Assembly: GCF_000429145.1 (NCBI RefSeq)
Contig: NZ_AUBH01000001.1
Location: 682,001 to 746,000, forward strand
Source: Aestuariibacter salexigens DSM 15300
Lineage (GTDB): Bacteria > Pseudomonadota > Gammaproteobacteria > Enterobacterales > Alteromonadaceae
Direction of reading: 5' to 3'
Length of the DNA stretch: 64,000 nucleotides
Shown here: positions 19,283 to 28,239 of the stretch, one piece after another
Position numbering within the stretch: position 1 is the stretch's first letter
Layout of the letters: every line of letters begins with the position of its first letter
Position numbers and translations under genes: made by a program
The notes under the pieces: generated by a model
Database searches by the model: none
Seen by the model: only the letters and a program-made list of their open reading frames with translations
Told to the model about the DNA's origin: nothing

Positions 19283-19894
19283 ATGGTCTGGATTCGACTG
19301 ACAAACAGAAGGGTCATCGCCCTCAAATCACTCATCCACATCATCGCGGGTTTATGGTTAGTTCAGACTTTTTATGCGGCAATTAGTGACCAGCTGGCTG
19401 GCGATCCGGTCGAAATATTACTTCACTTTACTGGAATAGGCGCGCTAAACCTGCTGCTCTTATCCTTAAGCCTCACCCCCCTGGCAAAGTGGCAGCGTCA
19501 AGGTTCATGGATAGCGCTACGACGTTTAACCGGACTATGGTCGTTTACCTATGCGCTGTGTCATTTTTTAGTGTTCATCCTGTTTGAGTTACAGCTCGAA
19601 TGGCAATTGGTAGCCAGTGAAATCATACAAAGGCCGTACATTACGGTGGGATTCAGTGCACTACTCATCCTCACAGCGTTAGCGATTACTTCAATATCAG
19701 TATTGCGTCGACGCATGGGCAGAAGCTGGCAAAAACTGCATAACACGGTGTATATCGCGGTACTGTTAATAATGCTGCATTTTACGTGGTCGCTTAAGAC
19801 GCTAGAACTGCAAATCCTTATCTACGCAATCATCACTGGTACCTTGCTGTGGTTCAGAAGAAATAAATTAGCAGGATTTTTGATTAAAAAGTGA
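19283..19894 (+). CDS. msrQ: MsrQ, heme-binding membrane subunit of MsrPQ
   Basis: 203 residues with about five to six hydrophobic helices and the ferric-reductase-like heme histidines (ALCHFL, KLHNTVY, LHFTWS). It passes quinone-derived electrons to MsrP. It begins two bases after the msrP stop, so the pair is translationally coupled as in other proteobacteria. Confidence 0.93.
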   Translation: MVWIRLTNRRVIALKSLIHIIAGLWLVQTFYAAISDQLAGDPVEILLHFTGIGALNLLLLSLSLTPLAKWQRQGSWIALRRLTGLWSFTYALCHFLVFILFELQLEWQLVASEIIQRPYITVGFSALLILTALAITSISVLRRRMGRSWQKLHNTVYIAVLLIMLHFTWSLKTLELQILIYAIITGTLLWFRRNKLAGFLIKK

Positions 19895-19928
19895 ATTAAT
19901 TACTTGCATGTTTATTTATACAGTACTA

Positions 19929-19944
19929 CTGTACATATACACAC
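19929..19944 (+). promoter_or_regulatory. LexA-like SOS box upstream of SulA-like gene
   Basis: CTGT-N8-ACAC with an A/T-rich centre (CTGTACATATACACAC), one mismatch from the gammaproteobacterial consensus CTGT-N8-ACAG, and TA before it. An overlapping second half-site CTGT occurs at 19944. It lies 30 bases before the chosen start of the downstream gene. Confidence 0.5.
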
Positions 19945-19973
19945 TGTATAAATATTCATGCAAGGATAACAAT

Positions 19974-20315
19974 ATGGCTGCTCTTTCTTCATTTATGTTT
20001 CATGGTCAACAGGCGTCAGCTGTCGACCGTCTCTCATCAGTTAGCAAAGAGACCAAATGGACGTACCTGATTGCGAATTCGTTAACATTCTCCAGTCATA
20101 TAAACAGTGCGATTCGCTTGAGTAAGCCGGACAATCAAACGCTGATGCTATGGCTGGAGCGCTTAATCAGTGGTAGCCAATGCGCGCGCATCTACGTTGA
20201 AAATCTGCAATTAAGCCATGTGCAGTTGGCCGGGATAACAGCACTTTGTCTTGCTTATGGTGTAGAGCTACACAACGTCAGCACATCACCACTCACAGCC
20301 TCCTCCATATCTTAA
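19974..20315 (+). CDS. sulA: Probable SulA-family SOS cell-division inhibitor
   Basis: Start at 19974: AAGGA lies seven bases upstream; the longer frame from 19908 would run through the LexA-like box. The 113-residue product lacks signal or membrane segments. The order TKWTYLIAN, a strand ending AIRLSK, TLMLWLERLISGSQCARIYV and AYGVELHNVS resembles the SulA fold (FtsZ-binding, RecA-like truncated fold). Short SulA proteins are usual outside enterics. Similarity is weak by eye; the LexA-like site is the stronger clue. If right, it blocks FtsZ assembly during DNA damage. Confidence 0.6.
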   Translation: MAALSSFMFHGQQASAVDRLSSVSKETKWTYLIANSLTFSSHINSAIRLSKPDNQTLMLWLERLISGSQCARIYVENLQLSHVQLAGITALCLAYGVELHNVSTSPLTASSIS

Positions 20316-20419
20316 TTTTTCTACCATCATGCCAGATAACCATAGGTGGTCTGGCAGTGATGTGAACGTTTCATCCATGTTAGTATCAGCGTTACCTGTT
20401 ATCCGTTTAATTTGGGACT

Positions 20420-20896
20420 ATGCATTGTTTTTGTGGAAACTCATTATCATTTAATGAATGCTGCCAACCTGTTATTCAAGGCAATAAAAACGCAGAATCC
20501 GCTGAGCAGCTTATGCGCTCCCGATACAGTGCATTTTGTACTCGTGATGCGATTTATCTTCATCGTACATGGGCAAAAACTAAACAAAGTCATCACAAAA
20601 TAGAGGATATTAAGGCCTCATTTTCGCACACTCACTGGTGCCGCCTGGAGATCGTGTCTGCTAGTGATAATGGGGTGGCAGGTCAGGTTGAATTCAACGC
20701 CTTCTATGTAAGCCGCGGTACCCCTTTTGTTCTCCACGAGACATCAACTTTCCTACATGAAGAGAATAGCTGGCGCTATGAAAGTGGAGAGATCCAAGTG
20801 GATTCAGGCAAACTTGGACTGGGTAGAAACGCCCCCTGTATATGCTTAAGCGGTAAAAAGTTTAAACGTTGTTGTGCAACCAAAGGATTCGAATAA
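20420..20896 (+). CDS. ychJ: YchJ family protein with two SEC-C zinc motifs
   Basis: 158 residues. N-terminal CFCGNSLSFNECC and C-terminal CICLSGKKFKRCC are both SEC-C-type zinc-binding motifs (CxCx8CC pattern), enclosing the YchJ middle domain (LMRSRYSAFCTRDAIYLHRTW and the VEFNAFY strand). The function of YchJ is not established. Its stop codon directly abuts the start of the next gene. Confidence 0.9.
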   Translation: MHCFCGNSLSFNECCQPVIQGNKNAESAEQLMRSRYSAFCTRDAIYLHRTWAKTKQSHHKIEDIKASFSHTHWCRLEIVSASDNGVAGQVEFNAFYVSRGTPFVLHETSTFLHEENSWRYESGEIQVDSGKLGLGRNAPCICLSGKKFKRCCATKGFE

Positions 20897-21544
20897 ATGA
20901 GCACGCAGATAAACTGGTATTTCGACATTATTTCACCCTTTGCCTACTTACAATGGCAGCGGATCAAACCCATGGTAAAACAAGGTAAGGTTCAACCAGT
21001 GCCGATTCTGTTCGCAGGGGTGTTAAATCACATTGGTCACCTGGGTCCCGCTGAAATACCGAGTAAACGAACATTTGTTTACCAGCACAGTATGTGGCTG
21101 GCGGACAGGCAGGGTATTCCTTTTACTATGCCCCCAGCCCATCCCTTTAATCCTCTCACAGGGTTACGTGTTTGTATTGCCTATCGCAATTCGGCCAAAG
21201 TTATAGACTGCGTGTTTAACTGTATTTGGCAACAGGGTCTGCTGCCCGATGATGAGGCTGGACATCAGTATATGAGCGCGCAAATGAGTGATAACGAGTG
21301 GCTGCAGCGCTGCTCTGAACCAAGTGTGAAAGCACAATTAAAAGATAATACCGAAAAGGCTATTGAGGCAGGTGTTTTTGGCGTCCCTACCGCAGCGGTA
21401 TCTGCAGATTCAGGCAAACCCAAACTATTCTGGGGTGCCGACGCACACGATATGTTGCTGGATTACCTGCAGGATAAGCCGCTGTTTAGCGACCCCGACT
21501 TTCGGCGTCTTGAGAGACTACCGCAGGCAGCCCAGCGAAAATAA
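20897..21544 (+). CDS. DsbA-fold 2-hydroxychromene-2-carboxylate isomerase-family protein
   Basis: 215 residues. WYFDIISPFAYLQWQRI with Ser in place of the DsbA-type CxxC, and EAGVFGVPTAAV near the C-terminus, match the HCCA isomerase/kappa-class glutathione transferase family. It probably uses glutathione as cofactor; the aromatic substrate of the named enzyme is not implied in this genome. It starts directly after ychJ and is convergent with tatD. Confidence 0.85.
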   Translation: MSTQINWYFDIISPFAYLQWQRIKPMVKQGKVQPVPILFAGVLNHIGHLGPAEIPSKRTFVYQHSMWLADRQGIPFTMPPAHPFNPLTGLRVCIAYRNSAKVIDCVFNCIWQQGLLPDDEAGHQYMSAQMSDNEWLQRCSEPSVKAQLKDNTEKAIEAGVFGVPTAAVSADSGKPKLFWGADAHDMLLDYLQDKPLFSDPDFRRLERLPQAAQRK

Positions 21545-21559
21545 TAATGTGAATGACGA

Positions 21560-22336
21560 TTAATGGTGACGCTTGCACGCCGAGAACAGGCGATAGAAAT
21601 TATCCGTTGTCGCTCGGGCAAGCTCTTCAACCGAAATCCCGCGTAGCTTGGCGATATACTCTGCCACCTCAACCACGTAGCCAGGCTGATTTTGTTTACC
21701 CCGATAAGGCACAGGCGCTAACCATGGAGAATCCGTTTCAATCAGCAAGCGATCGAGCGGGATGGATTGCGCGACTTTTTTCAGTCGTTTAGCTGACTGA
21801 AATGTCACAATACCCGAAAGAGAAATATACAGGCCCATGTCTATGGCTTGCTCTGCCATCTCCTGCGTCTCGGTAAAACAGTGGAGTACCCCGTTGGTCG
21901 AATCGTCCTTATGCTCGTTAAGCAGTGCCAGCGTATCGTCACGGGCATCTCGGGTATGAATAATTAACGGTTTATTTGTGACATTGGCGACCTTGATGTG
22001 GTCGACAAAAGAATGCAACTGCACCTCACGTGTTTCCGCACTGTAATGGTAATCTAAGCCGGTTTCTCCCACTGCAACCACTTCTGGTCGCGATGCCATG
22101 TCTAACAGCGTGACGAAGTCACAGGCATCCTCCTGATGCAGGGGATGCACACCGCAGGATACCGACACATTGTCAAATCCGCGCACTGTTTCGTACATTT
22201 GTTCATATTCACGTACTGATACCGCAACACAGAGCATATGAGACACGCCCCGCTGTGTGGCAAACTCCAGCGTTTGCTTTAACTGCTCTGGAGACTGGCC
22301 TAATCGATCCAAATGACAATGTGAATCTACAAACAA
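21560..22336 (-). CDS. tatD: TatD-family metal-dependent DNase/hydrolase (YcfH type)
   Basis: I take the TTG at 22336 as start because the product then begins FVDSHCHLD, the usual TatD N-terminus; AGAGG lies ten bases upstream. The reading frame stays open further into holB, and an ATT three bases before is another possibility. Metal ligands: DSHCHLD, VGETGLDYH, IIHTRDA, LHCFTET and LIETDSPWL. These enzymes hydrolyse DNA ends or D-aminoacyl-tRNA in different reports. It ends the fab-to-holB operon, the same position as ycfH in E. coli. Confidence 0.88.
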   Translation of the reverse strand: MFVDSHCHLDRLGQSPEQLKQTLEFATQRGVSHMLCVAVSVREYEQMYETVRGFDNVSVSCGVHPLHQEDACDFVTLLDMASRPEVVAVGETGLDYHYSAETREVQLHSFVDHIKVANVTNKPLIIHTRDARDDTLALLNEHKDDSTNGVLHCFTETQEMAEQAIDMGLYISLSGIVTFQSAKRLKKVAQSIPLDRLLIETDSPWLAPVPYRGKQNQPGYVVEVAEYIAKLRGISVEELARATTDNFYRLFSACKRHH

Positions 22337-22343
22337 AATACAT

Positions 22344-23240
22344 TTACCTCTTTTCTTGCTTACCGGATTGTGCAACCTGCATAAAAAGCTCACTGAGTAA
22401 CGCCAGTTTATTGATCCCCGGGTTCAACAGCTGACGCTTAGCATCGATACTATGCTGATATAACGCCCACATGTCGTTACTGTAATGCTGCAGGTTTTGA
22501 TCAGTCAGCCAATGTTGCAGCCACCCGGTAACCCGCTCTGCGTGCTCCTGCCATTGAGCGGCCAGGGCCAGCGCATCTTTTTGATCCGAGCGCAGTGCTG
22601 TTAAGGAAGTGATGAATTCGTCAAACCTTAATTCATTATCATCCTGCAGTGCTTCGGCAATAGAAAGTGGTGCGCACTGGTAATAACGGATAAGGGTGTC
22701 GTCAACGGACGAGAAACCTTGTGACTCAAGCCACCGTTTACAGGTATCTGCATCGGGAGATGGTAATTTAATTTTCTCACAACGGCTTAACACTGTAGGT
22801 AACAGCCTGCTGATAAGATGTGACACCAGAATGATATAAGTTCGTTCAGTGGGCTCTTCGAGCGTTTTCAGAAGTGCGTTTGCCGCAGATTCAGTGATGC
22901 GTTCGGCATGATAGATGATCAGTGTTTTGGCGCCGCCCAGCTGTGACGTCGCCGACAATTTGCCGATTGCCTGGCGCACCGCATCAACGCCAATTTGTTT
23001 GTCCGTTGTGATCACGTGCCAGTCTGGATGTGAACTGGCTTTCACTAGTTGGCAGGACTGACACTCACCACAATGAGTCTTGCCTTTATTCTGGCATAAC
23101 AAATAGGTTGCCAGATATTCAGCGAAGTGATGCTTCCCCGTACCTGCACTGCCATGTAGTAACAGGCCATGGTGCAATCGCTGATTTGCAGCACGGATGC
23201 TTAGCTGCTCAAATTGAGGCTGATGCCAGGGATATAACAT
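22344..23240 (-). CDS. holB: DNA polymerase III delta' subunit
   Basis: 298 residues, slightly shorter than E. coli HolB (334). The AAA+ core has a Walker-A-like GSAGTGKHH, with His where Ser/Thr is normal, and a zinc module of four Cys (CQNKGKTHCGECQSC). SRC-type sensor region is VLSRCEKIKLP. It is part of the clamp loader. It follows tmk with four bases between them and precedes tatD. Confidence 0.92.
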   Translation of the reverse strand: MLYPWHQPQFEQLSIRAANQRLHHGLLLHGSAGTGKHHFAEYLATYLLCQNKGKTHCGECQSCQLVKASSHPDWHVITTDKQIGVDAVRQAIGKLSATSQLGGAKTLIIYHAERITESAANALLKTLEEPTERTYIILVSHLISRLLPTVLSRCEKIKLPSPDADTCKRWLESQGFSSVDDTLIRYYQCAPLSIAEALQDDNELRFDEFITSLTALRSDQKDALALAAQWQEHAERVTGWLQHWLTDQNLQHYSNDMWALYQHSIDAKRQLLNPGINKLALLSELFMQVAQSGKQEKR

Positions 23241-23243
23241 GAC

Positions 23244-23858
23244 TTACAACACCTTTTTCACGGCGGCAGTGATGTCTATATGGACCTGCTCAAGGTTTTG
23301 CATAGTATCAATGATGACGGCTTTGCTATTGTCGCGACACAGTGATAAGTAACGTTCACGGGTACGTTCAAAAAAGCTGATATCTTCAAGTTCGATTCTG
23401 TCCAGCTCACCTCTGCCTCTTGCTCTTTGCAAGCCAGTACGAGGCTCCACATCGAGATAAATCGTCAGATCGGGCTCAAAGCCTTTCAGCGTCATGGTTC
23501 GCAGTGAATCTAACATAGCCTGATCAATCTGACGTCCTCCTCCCTGGTAGGCTTGTGAGGACATGTCATGTCGATCTGCCAATATCCAGTTGCCCTGCTT
23601 AAGCTGCGGCAGCATGACATTGTGAACCAGCTGTGCCCGTGCTGCATACATCAACATCAGCTCCGCTTCGACCGTCACCTGCTCTTGCCATGGGTGCTTT
23701 ACACATTCCCGAATGGCTTCAGCCATAGGTGTGCCGCCAGGCTCTCTGGTGCAGACAACCTGCTTGCCGGCATCTATCAGACACGTTTTAACCACATCTA
23801 TGGCGGTGCTCTTCCCTGCTCCCTCGAGCCCCTCAATAACGATACATTTTGCTGACAT
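23244..23858 (-). CDS. tmk: Thymidylate kinase
   Basis: 204 residues. P-loop IEGLEGAGKST, DRHDMSSQAYQGGGR substrate segment and a LID with RARGRGELDRIE (type II, like E. coli). It converts dTMP to dTDP. Five bases separate it from mltG, and four from holB. Confidence 0.95.
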   Translation of the reverse strand: MSAKCIVIEGLEGAGKSTAIDVVKTCLIDAGKQVVCTREPGGTPMAEAIRECVKHPWQEQVTVEAELMLMYAARAQLVHNVMLPQLKQGNWILADRHDMSSQAYQGGGRQIDQAMLDSLRTMTLKGFEPDLTIYLDVEPRTGLQRARGRGELDRIELEDISFFERTRERYLSLCRDNSKAVIIDTMQNLEQVHIDITAAVKKVL

Positions 23859-23863
23859 ATTAC

Positions 23864-24871
23864 CTACTGATTTAATTGATATTTGCGCACAGCCTGATTG
23901 TGCTCATCCAATGTACGAGAAAAGTAATGGCTGCCATCACCCCGTGACACAAAATACAGCGCCTCAGTGTCCAGCGGATGAAGTGCAGCATCGATGGCTG
24001 CTTTGCCTGGCATAGCGATGGGCGTTGGCGGTAAGCCTTTTATAACATACGTGTTGTAAGGGGTCGCCTCGCGCAAATGGGCGCGGGTCAAATTGCCATC
24101 AAAACGCTCGCCTAACCCATAAATTACAGTAGGGTCGGTCTGAAGGCGCATATTTTTGCGTAACCGATTGATAAATACGCCGCCAATTTGCGCGCGTTCG
24201 CTTGCCAGGCCGGTTTCTTTTTCGATAATTGAGGCCATAATCAACGCATCATAGGCGCTGTCATAAGGCAAGCCCTGCTGACGCTCCTGCCATGCTGATT
24301 GCAGATAGGCCTGCATGCTCTCATAAGCGCGGATAAGAATATTCTCGGCCTCTGTACCTGCAGTGAAAAAATAGGTATCGGGCATCAACCAGCCTTCAAG
24401 GGTTTTTCCAGGTAGCTCATTCGCCAGTAACATCGCAACGTGTTGCAAAACAGGTAAATCATTCGCGCTAAGCTGAGGTTCTGCTGCCAACGTCTCCAGC
24501 CACTGCTGCAGTGTTAACCCCTCAATCAAACTCACGGCAAACTGCTTTTCATCGCCCTGATAAAACTTATCCAACAGGCTTTGTAATGAATCACCGGGCT
24601 CAATCGCATAGGTACCGGTTTTGATCAGGTCGCCCTGCCTGAATAGCTTGATATATAACCTTCCCGGCAGATTGCTCTCTATTAGCTGCATCGACACCAG
24701 TTTGTTCAGTATATGGGTTTTCGAGGCGCCTTTTTCGATCACGATGGACTTTTCATCAGACAGTGTAAACGGACGCTCTACCGTACTTTGCAACCATCCT
24801 ATCGCCGACGCTGCCAGCAACATTATAATAGCGGCGATGAGAACCACATAAATCGCGATGCGCCTGGTCAT
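23864..24871 (-). CDS. mltG: Endolytic murein transglycosylase MltG
   Basis: 335 residues. One N-terminal membrane segment (YVVLIAAIIMLLAASAIGWL), a LysM-like region, then the YceG catalytic domain with the Glu in IMASIIEKETGL and the TDPTVIYGLG and TPYNTYVIKGLPPTPI motifs. It cleaves nascent glycan strands at the inner membrane. Its ATG overlaps the pabC stop by four bases (ATGA). Confidence 0.95.
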   Translation of the reverse strand: MTRRIAIYVVLIAAIIMLLAASAIGWLQSTVERPFTLSDEKSIVIEKGASKTHILNKLVSMQLIESNLPGRLYIKLFRQGDLIKTGTYAIEPGDSLQSLLDKFYQGDEKQFAVSLIEGLTLQQWLETLAAEPQLSANDLPVLQHVAMLLANELPGKTLEGWLMPDTYFFTAGTEAENILIRAYESMQAYLQSAWQERQQGLPYDSAYDALIMASIIEKETGLASERAQIGGVFINRLRKNMRLQTDPTVIYGLGERFDGNLTRAHLREATPYNTYVIKGLPPTPIAMPGKAAIDAALHPLDTEALYFVSRGDGSHYFSRTLDEHNQAVRKYQLNQ

Positions 24872-25692
24872 GGTGTGTCCTTATCACAGAGCATCGTTGA
24901 CCGTAACGTCTCAAATGTCGCCAGATTATACTCTGTGCAGACATCGGCAATTTGAAATTGCCTGACCGGTACCATGTCCATCAATGCATTACAGATAAAC
25001 ACGACTTCCGCCTCTATTAATGCCTCAGGTTTAGCCTGAATGTGAGACACAATAGCACCATGATTTGCGAACCGCGCTAATAGTACATCTCTCATTATTC
25101 CATTTACGCCGTTCGACGCGAGGTCCGGGGTATACCATACCCCTTTGGTTCGCCAAAACAGGTTGGACGCACTGCATTCAAGCATAAACCCCTGCTCACA
25201 ACATACCACGTGTTCCTGACAGTCACTGCCAACACTTGCCTGTTTAACCAGCACCTGTTCAAGACGATTGAGGTGTTTAATACCAGCCAACAGCGGCTGC
25301 TTAGACAGGTGTACACCACTCACGCCCAGCATAATGCCGTGCTGGCGCCACTGGGCATAATGAACAGGCATACTATGCTCGGAGATCCATACTTCCGGTG
25401 TTTCAGTCTCATCGGGGGCATAGCCCCTTCCCCCTTCTCCGCGACTTATTAACACTTTGAGAACGCCGTATGACAACTCAGCCGCACGTTTGCCGACTTC
25501 TTCATTAATCTCGTTCCAGGCATCGACTTTAAGGCCGAGTTTATCCGCATCATGCTGGAGTCGGGACATGTGACGTTCAATAAGTCGTGCCTTACCGTTT
25601 ACGACAGCAATGGTCGTAAAGCAGCCGTCGCCATAATTAAATGCGCGGTTTGCCGTTGAAATAGCTGAATTGAACTGAGTAATGTGCGTCAT
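24868..25692 (-). CDS. pabC: Aminodeoxychorismate lyase
   Basis: 274 residues, PLP fold type IV. NYGDGCFTT, the PLP lysine in LAGIKHLNRLEQ, ECSASNLFW and NGIMRD match PabC. It makes p-aminobenzoate for folate. The usual Shine-Dalgarno position is occupied by the U-rich tail of a terminator-like hairpin (25699-25725), so expression from the fab transcript may be attenuated. Confidence 0.93.
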   Translation of the reverse strand: MTHITQFNSAISTANRAFNYGDGCFTTIAVVNGKARLIERHMSRLQHDADKLGLKVDAWNEINEEVGKRAAELSYGVLKVLISRGEGGRGYAPDETETPEVWISEHSMPVHYAQWRQHGIMLGVSGVHLSKQPLLAGIKHLNRLEQVLVKQASVGSDCQEHVVCCEQGFMLECSASNLFWRTKGVWYTPDLASNGVNGIMRDVLLARFANHGAIVSHIQAKPEALIEAEVVFICNALMDMVPVRQFQIADVCTEYNLATFETLRSTMLCDKDTP

Positions 25693-25698
25693 AAAAGC

Positions 25699-25725
25699 AA
25701 AAAGCCTGTCGGTAACAGGCTTTTT
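25699..25725 (-). terminator. Intrinsic terminator/attenuator between fabF and pabC
   Basis: On the minus strand AAAAAGCCTGT-TACCG-ACAGGCTTTTT: six-bp GC core flanked by A/T pairs with a clear U tract. It ends seven bases before the pabC ATG, so it stands inside the operon as an attenuator rather than at its end. Confidence 0.8.
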
Positions 25726-25761
25726 ATCAAATACACAGTTTGATGTTCAAGCACATCAACG

Positions 25762-27006
25762 TCATGCATCAATTTTTGAAAATACCAGTGAGCCGTTGGT
25801 ACCGCCAAAACCAAATGAGTTACACAGTGCGTATCGCATGGCTTTCTCAGTCGCCTTGTGAGGAACCAGGTCAATATCACACTCATCATCCGGTTCGTCA
25901 AGGTTGATCGTCGGAGGCATAATCTGATCGCGCAGTGCCAGCACAGTGAAAATTGCCTCAACCGAACCGGCAGCACCCAATAGATGACCGGTCATTGATT
26001 TCGTGGAACTGACTGACACCTGATTAACCACATCGCCAAACACTGACTTCACCGCCCTAACCTCAGCAATATCACCTGCTGGCGTGGACGTACCGTGGGC
26101 ATTGATATAACCAATGTCGGCCGGCGCTATATCGGCATCGTTGATGGCATTTGCCATTGATGCTGCCGCACCCGCACCATCGTCCGGAGGAGACGTCATA
26201 TGATGTGCATCACCACTCATGCCGAAACCAACCACCTCGGCATAAATTGTCGCGCCTCTGGCTTTAGCCTGCTCATATTCTTCCAGCATCACTACGCCAG
26301 CGCCTTCACCCATCACGAAACCATCGCGACCTTTATCCCAAGGACGACTGGCCTGCTCAGGCGCGTCGTTACGAGAGGACAACGCTCTGGCTGCTGCAAA
26401 ACCTGCCACTCCCAGCGGGGTGACAGTGGCCTCGGCGCCGCCTGCAAGCATTGCGTCTGCATCGCCATAGGCAATGGTGCGCGCAGCTACGCCGATATTA
26501 TGCACACCGGTCGTGCAAGCCGTAACAATGTTGAGATTCGGTCCTTTCAGCCCCTCCATGATCGACAAAAATCCTGAGATCATGTTGGTGATCGTAGAAG
26601 GTACGAAAAACGGTGACACTTTCCTAGGGCCGGAATTGAGCAGTTTTTCATGGTTTGCTTCGATCAGTGCTAACCCACCAATGCCTGAGCCGATGGCAAC
26701 GCCAACGCGCCCCGCATTATCATCAGTGATAGCCAATCCTGAGTCCCGTAATGCCTGCATGCCCGCGGCAACACCGAATTGAATGAAGCGATCCATTTTT
26801 TTCGCTTCTTTCTTAGGAATATATTGCTCTACGTCGAAATCTTTCACTTCGCCCGCAAAACGCGTTGAAAAATCTGTGCAGTCAAACTGTGTTATTGGGC
26901 CTATACCGCTCTTGCCGGCCAATAATGCGGACCATGTAGAGTCAACATCGTTGCCCAGTGGAGAAAGCATACCTAGCCCGGTTACCACCACGCGACGTTT
27001 AGCCAC
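25762..27006 (-). CDS. fabF: 3-oxoacyl-[ACP] synthase II (KAS II)
   Basis: 414 residues. Catalytic Cys in [12 protein letters not shown], His in [11 protein letters not shown] and His in [25 protein letters not shown] start and [13 protein letters not shown] end. It elongates acyl-ACP and controls the temperature response of unsaturated fatty acids. 75 bases after acpP, with a hairpin between. Confidence 0.96.
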   Translation of the reverse strand: MAKRRVVVTGLGMLSPLGNDVDSTWSALLAGKSGIGPITQFDCTDFSTRFAGEVKDFDVEQYIPKKEAKKMDRFIQFGVAAGMQALRDSGLAITDDNAGRVGVAIGSGIGGLALIEANHEKLLNSGPRKVSPFFVPSTITNMISGFLSIMEGLKGPNLNIVTACTTGVHNIGVAARTIAYGDADAMLAGGAEATVTPLGVAGFAAARALSSRNDAPEQASRPWDKGRDGFVMGEGAGVVMLEEYEQAKARGATIYAEVVGFGMSGDAHHMTSPPDDGAGAAASMANAINDADIAPADIGYINAHGTSTPAGDIAEVRAVKSVFGDVVNQVSVSSTKSMTGHLLGAAGSVEAIFTVLALRDQIMPPTINLDEPDDECDIDLVPHKATEKAMRYALCNSFGFGGTNGSLVFSKIDA

Positions 27007-27046
27007 AATAGCCCCCGGTAATCAAAACAGAGTGGAATGATATGAG

Positions 27047-27070
27047 AAGACGGCTCGAGCGAGCCGTCTT
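27047..27070 (-). terminator. Strong hairpin between acpP and fabF
   Basis: AAGACGGCTC (27047-27056), loop GAGC, GAGCCGTCTT (27061-27070): a 10-bp perfect stem. The downstream minus-strand sequence CTCATATC has no good U run, so it is more likely a 3'-end stabiliser or partial terminator for the abundant acpP message than a full stop. Confidence 0.6.
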
Positions 27071-27081
27071 TCTTAAGAATC

Positions 27082-27321
27082 TTACGCGTCTTTATTAGCG
27101 TTAATGTAATCAATGGCAGACTGAACGGTAGTGATCTTCTCCGCTTCCTCGTCTGGAATCTCAGTATCAAATTCTTCTTCCAGAGCCATGACCAGTTCAA
27201 CGGTATCCAGAGAGTCCGCTCCCAGATCATCTACGAATGACGCTTCCGCTTTCACTTCTTCTTCTTTAACGCCAAGCTGTTCAACGATAATCTTCTTAAC
27301 GCGTTCTTCAATGTTACTCAT
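27082..27321 (-). CDS. acpP: Acyl carrier protein
   Basis: 79 residues, acidic; the phosphopantetheine serine is Ser37 in GADSLDTVE. It carries growing acyl chains for the Fab enzymes encoded around it. The 170-base gap to fabG leaves room for its own promoter, as known in E. coli. Confidence 0.97.
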   Translation of the reverse strand: MSNIEERVKKIIVEQLGVKEEEVKAEASFVDDLGADSLDTVELVMALEEEFDTEIPDEEAEKITTVQSAIDYINANKDA

Positions 27322-27366
27322 AATCCTAGGTTTCCCTTGTAAGTCGCTAGTTTTTTATTTGCGTGT

Positions 27367-27395
27367 AGTGTATTCAGCTCGATATGGCCATGCAA
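27367..27395 (-). promoter_or_regulatory. Candidate acpP promoter
   Basis: On the minus strand TTGCAT (27390-27395), 17-base spacer, TACACT (27367-27372), 45 bases before acpP. Both hexamers are weak matches, so this is only a suggestion from position and spacing. Confidence 0.35.
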
Positions 27396-27491
27396 GCGCC
27401 AAGATCATCTTTTTGTCTGGTCAAACCACAACGCTGTTCTGAATAGTAATCAACAATTTTTTTACAATCAAGCAGCCATTAATACGACTGC

Positions 27492-28229
27492 TCAAGACAT
27501 GAACATTCCGCCGTTCACATGAATGGTTTCGCCAGTAATGTACGCTGCCCCTGCACTGCACAGGAATGCAACAGTCGCAGCAATCTCCTCTGGCTCGCCT
27601 AAACGGTTTGCCGGGATGTCTTTAAAAATCGCTTCTCTTTGCTCATCCGTCAGTGATTTCGTCATATCGGTATCAATAAAACCTGGCGCGACGACATTCA
27701 CCGTGATCCCTCGGGATGCTACCTCTCGTGCCATAGACTTACTGAAGCCGATGACACCCGCTTTAGCAGCGGCATAATTCGCCTGCCCTGGATTACCAGA
27801 ACTACCTACGACCGAACCAATATTTACAATACGGCCAGCACGCTTTTTCATCATACCGCGCAGCACCGCCTTACTGAGCTTGAATATGGGTGTCAGATTG
27901 GTGTTGATGATGTCATCCCACTCTGCGTCTTTCATTCGCATCAACAGGTTATCGCGGGTTATTCCGGCATTGTTAACCAGAATGTCGATATCGCCATACT
28001 GCTCTTTGATGGTATTGAGCAAATGCTGAATTGACTCATCATCGCCGACGTTAAGCACCATGCCCTGACCGCTGTCCCCGAGGTAGTCACTGATCGCCTC
28101 AGCGCCGCCATCAGAGGTTGCCGTGCCCACTACCGTGGCGCCCTGAGAGGCCAGGCGCATGGCAATCGCTTTACCGATACCTCGGCTGGCGCCGGTGACC
28201 AGCGCTACTTTATTTTCTAAGTCGCTCAT
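27492..28229 (-). CDS. fabG: 3-oxoacyl-[ACP] reductase
   Basis: 245 residues, short-chain dehydrogenase. NADPH site TGASRGIGKA, NNAG motif, catalytic Ser in NIGSVVGSSG and Tyr/Lys in YAAAKAG; C-terminus ITGETIHVNGGMFM. It reduces beta-ketoacyl-ACP. Ten bases after fabD. Confidence 0.96.
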   Translation of the reverse strand: MSDLENKVALVTGASRGIGKAIAMRLASQGATVVGTATSDGGAEAISDYLGDSGQGMVLNVGDDESIQHLLNTIKEQYGDIDILVNNAGITRDNLLMRMKDAEWDDIINTNLTPIFKLSKAVLRGMMKKRAGRIVNIGSVVGSSGNPGQANYAAAKAGVIGFSKSMAREVASRGITVNVVAPGFIDTDMTKSLTDEQREAIFKDIPANRLGEPEEIAATVAFLCSAGAAYITGETIHVNGGMFMS

Positions 28230-28239
28230 GTTCTCTTCC

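Noticed and set aside
20330-20356. TGCCAGA/TCTGGCA inverted repeat after the SulA-like gene
   Set aside because: A 7-bp stem with a 13-base loop and no T-run; too weak to call a terminator.
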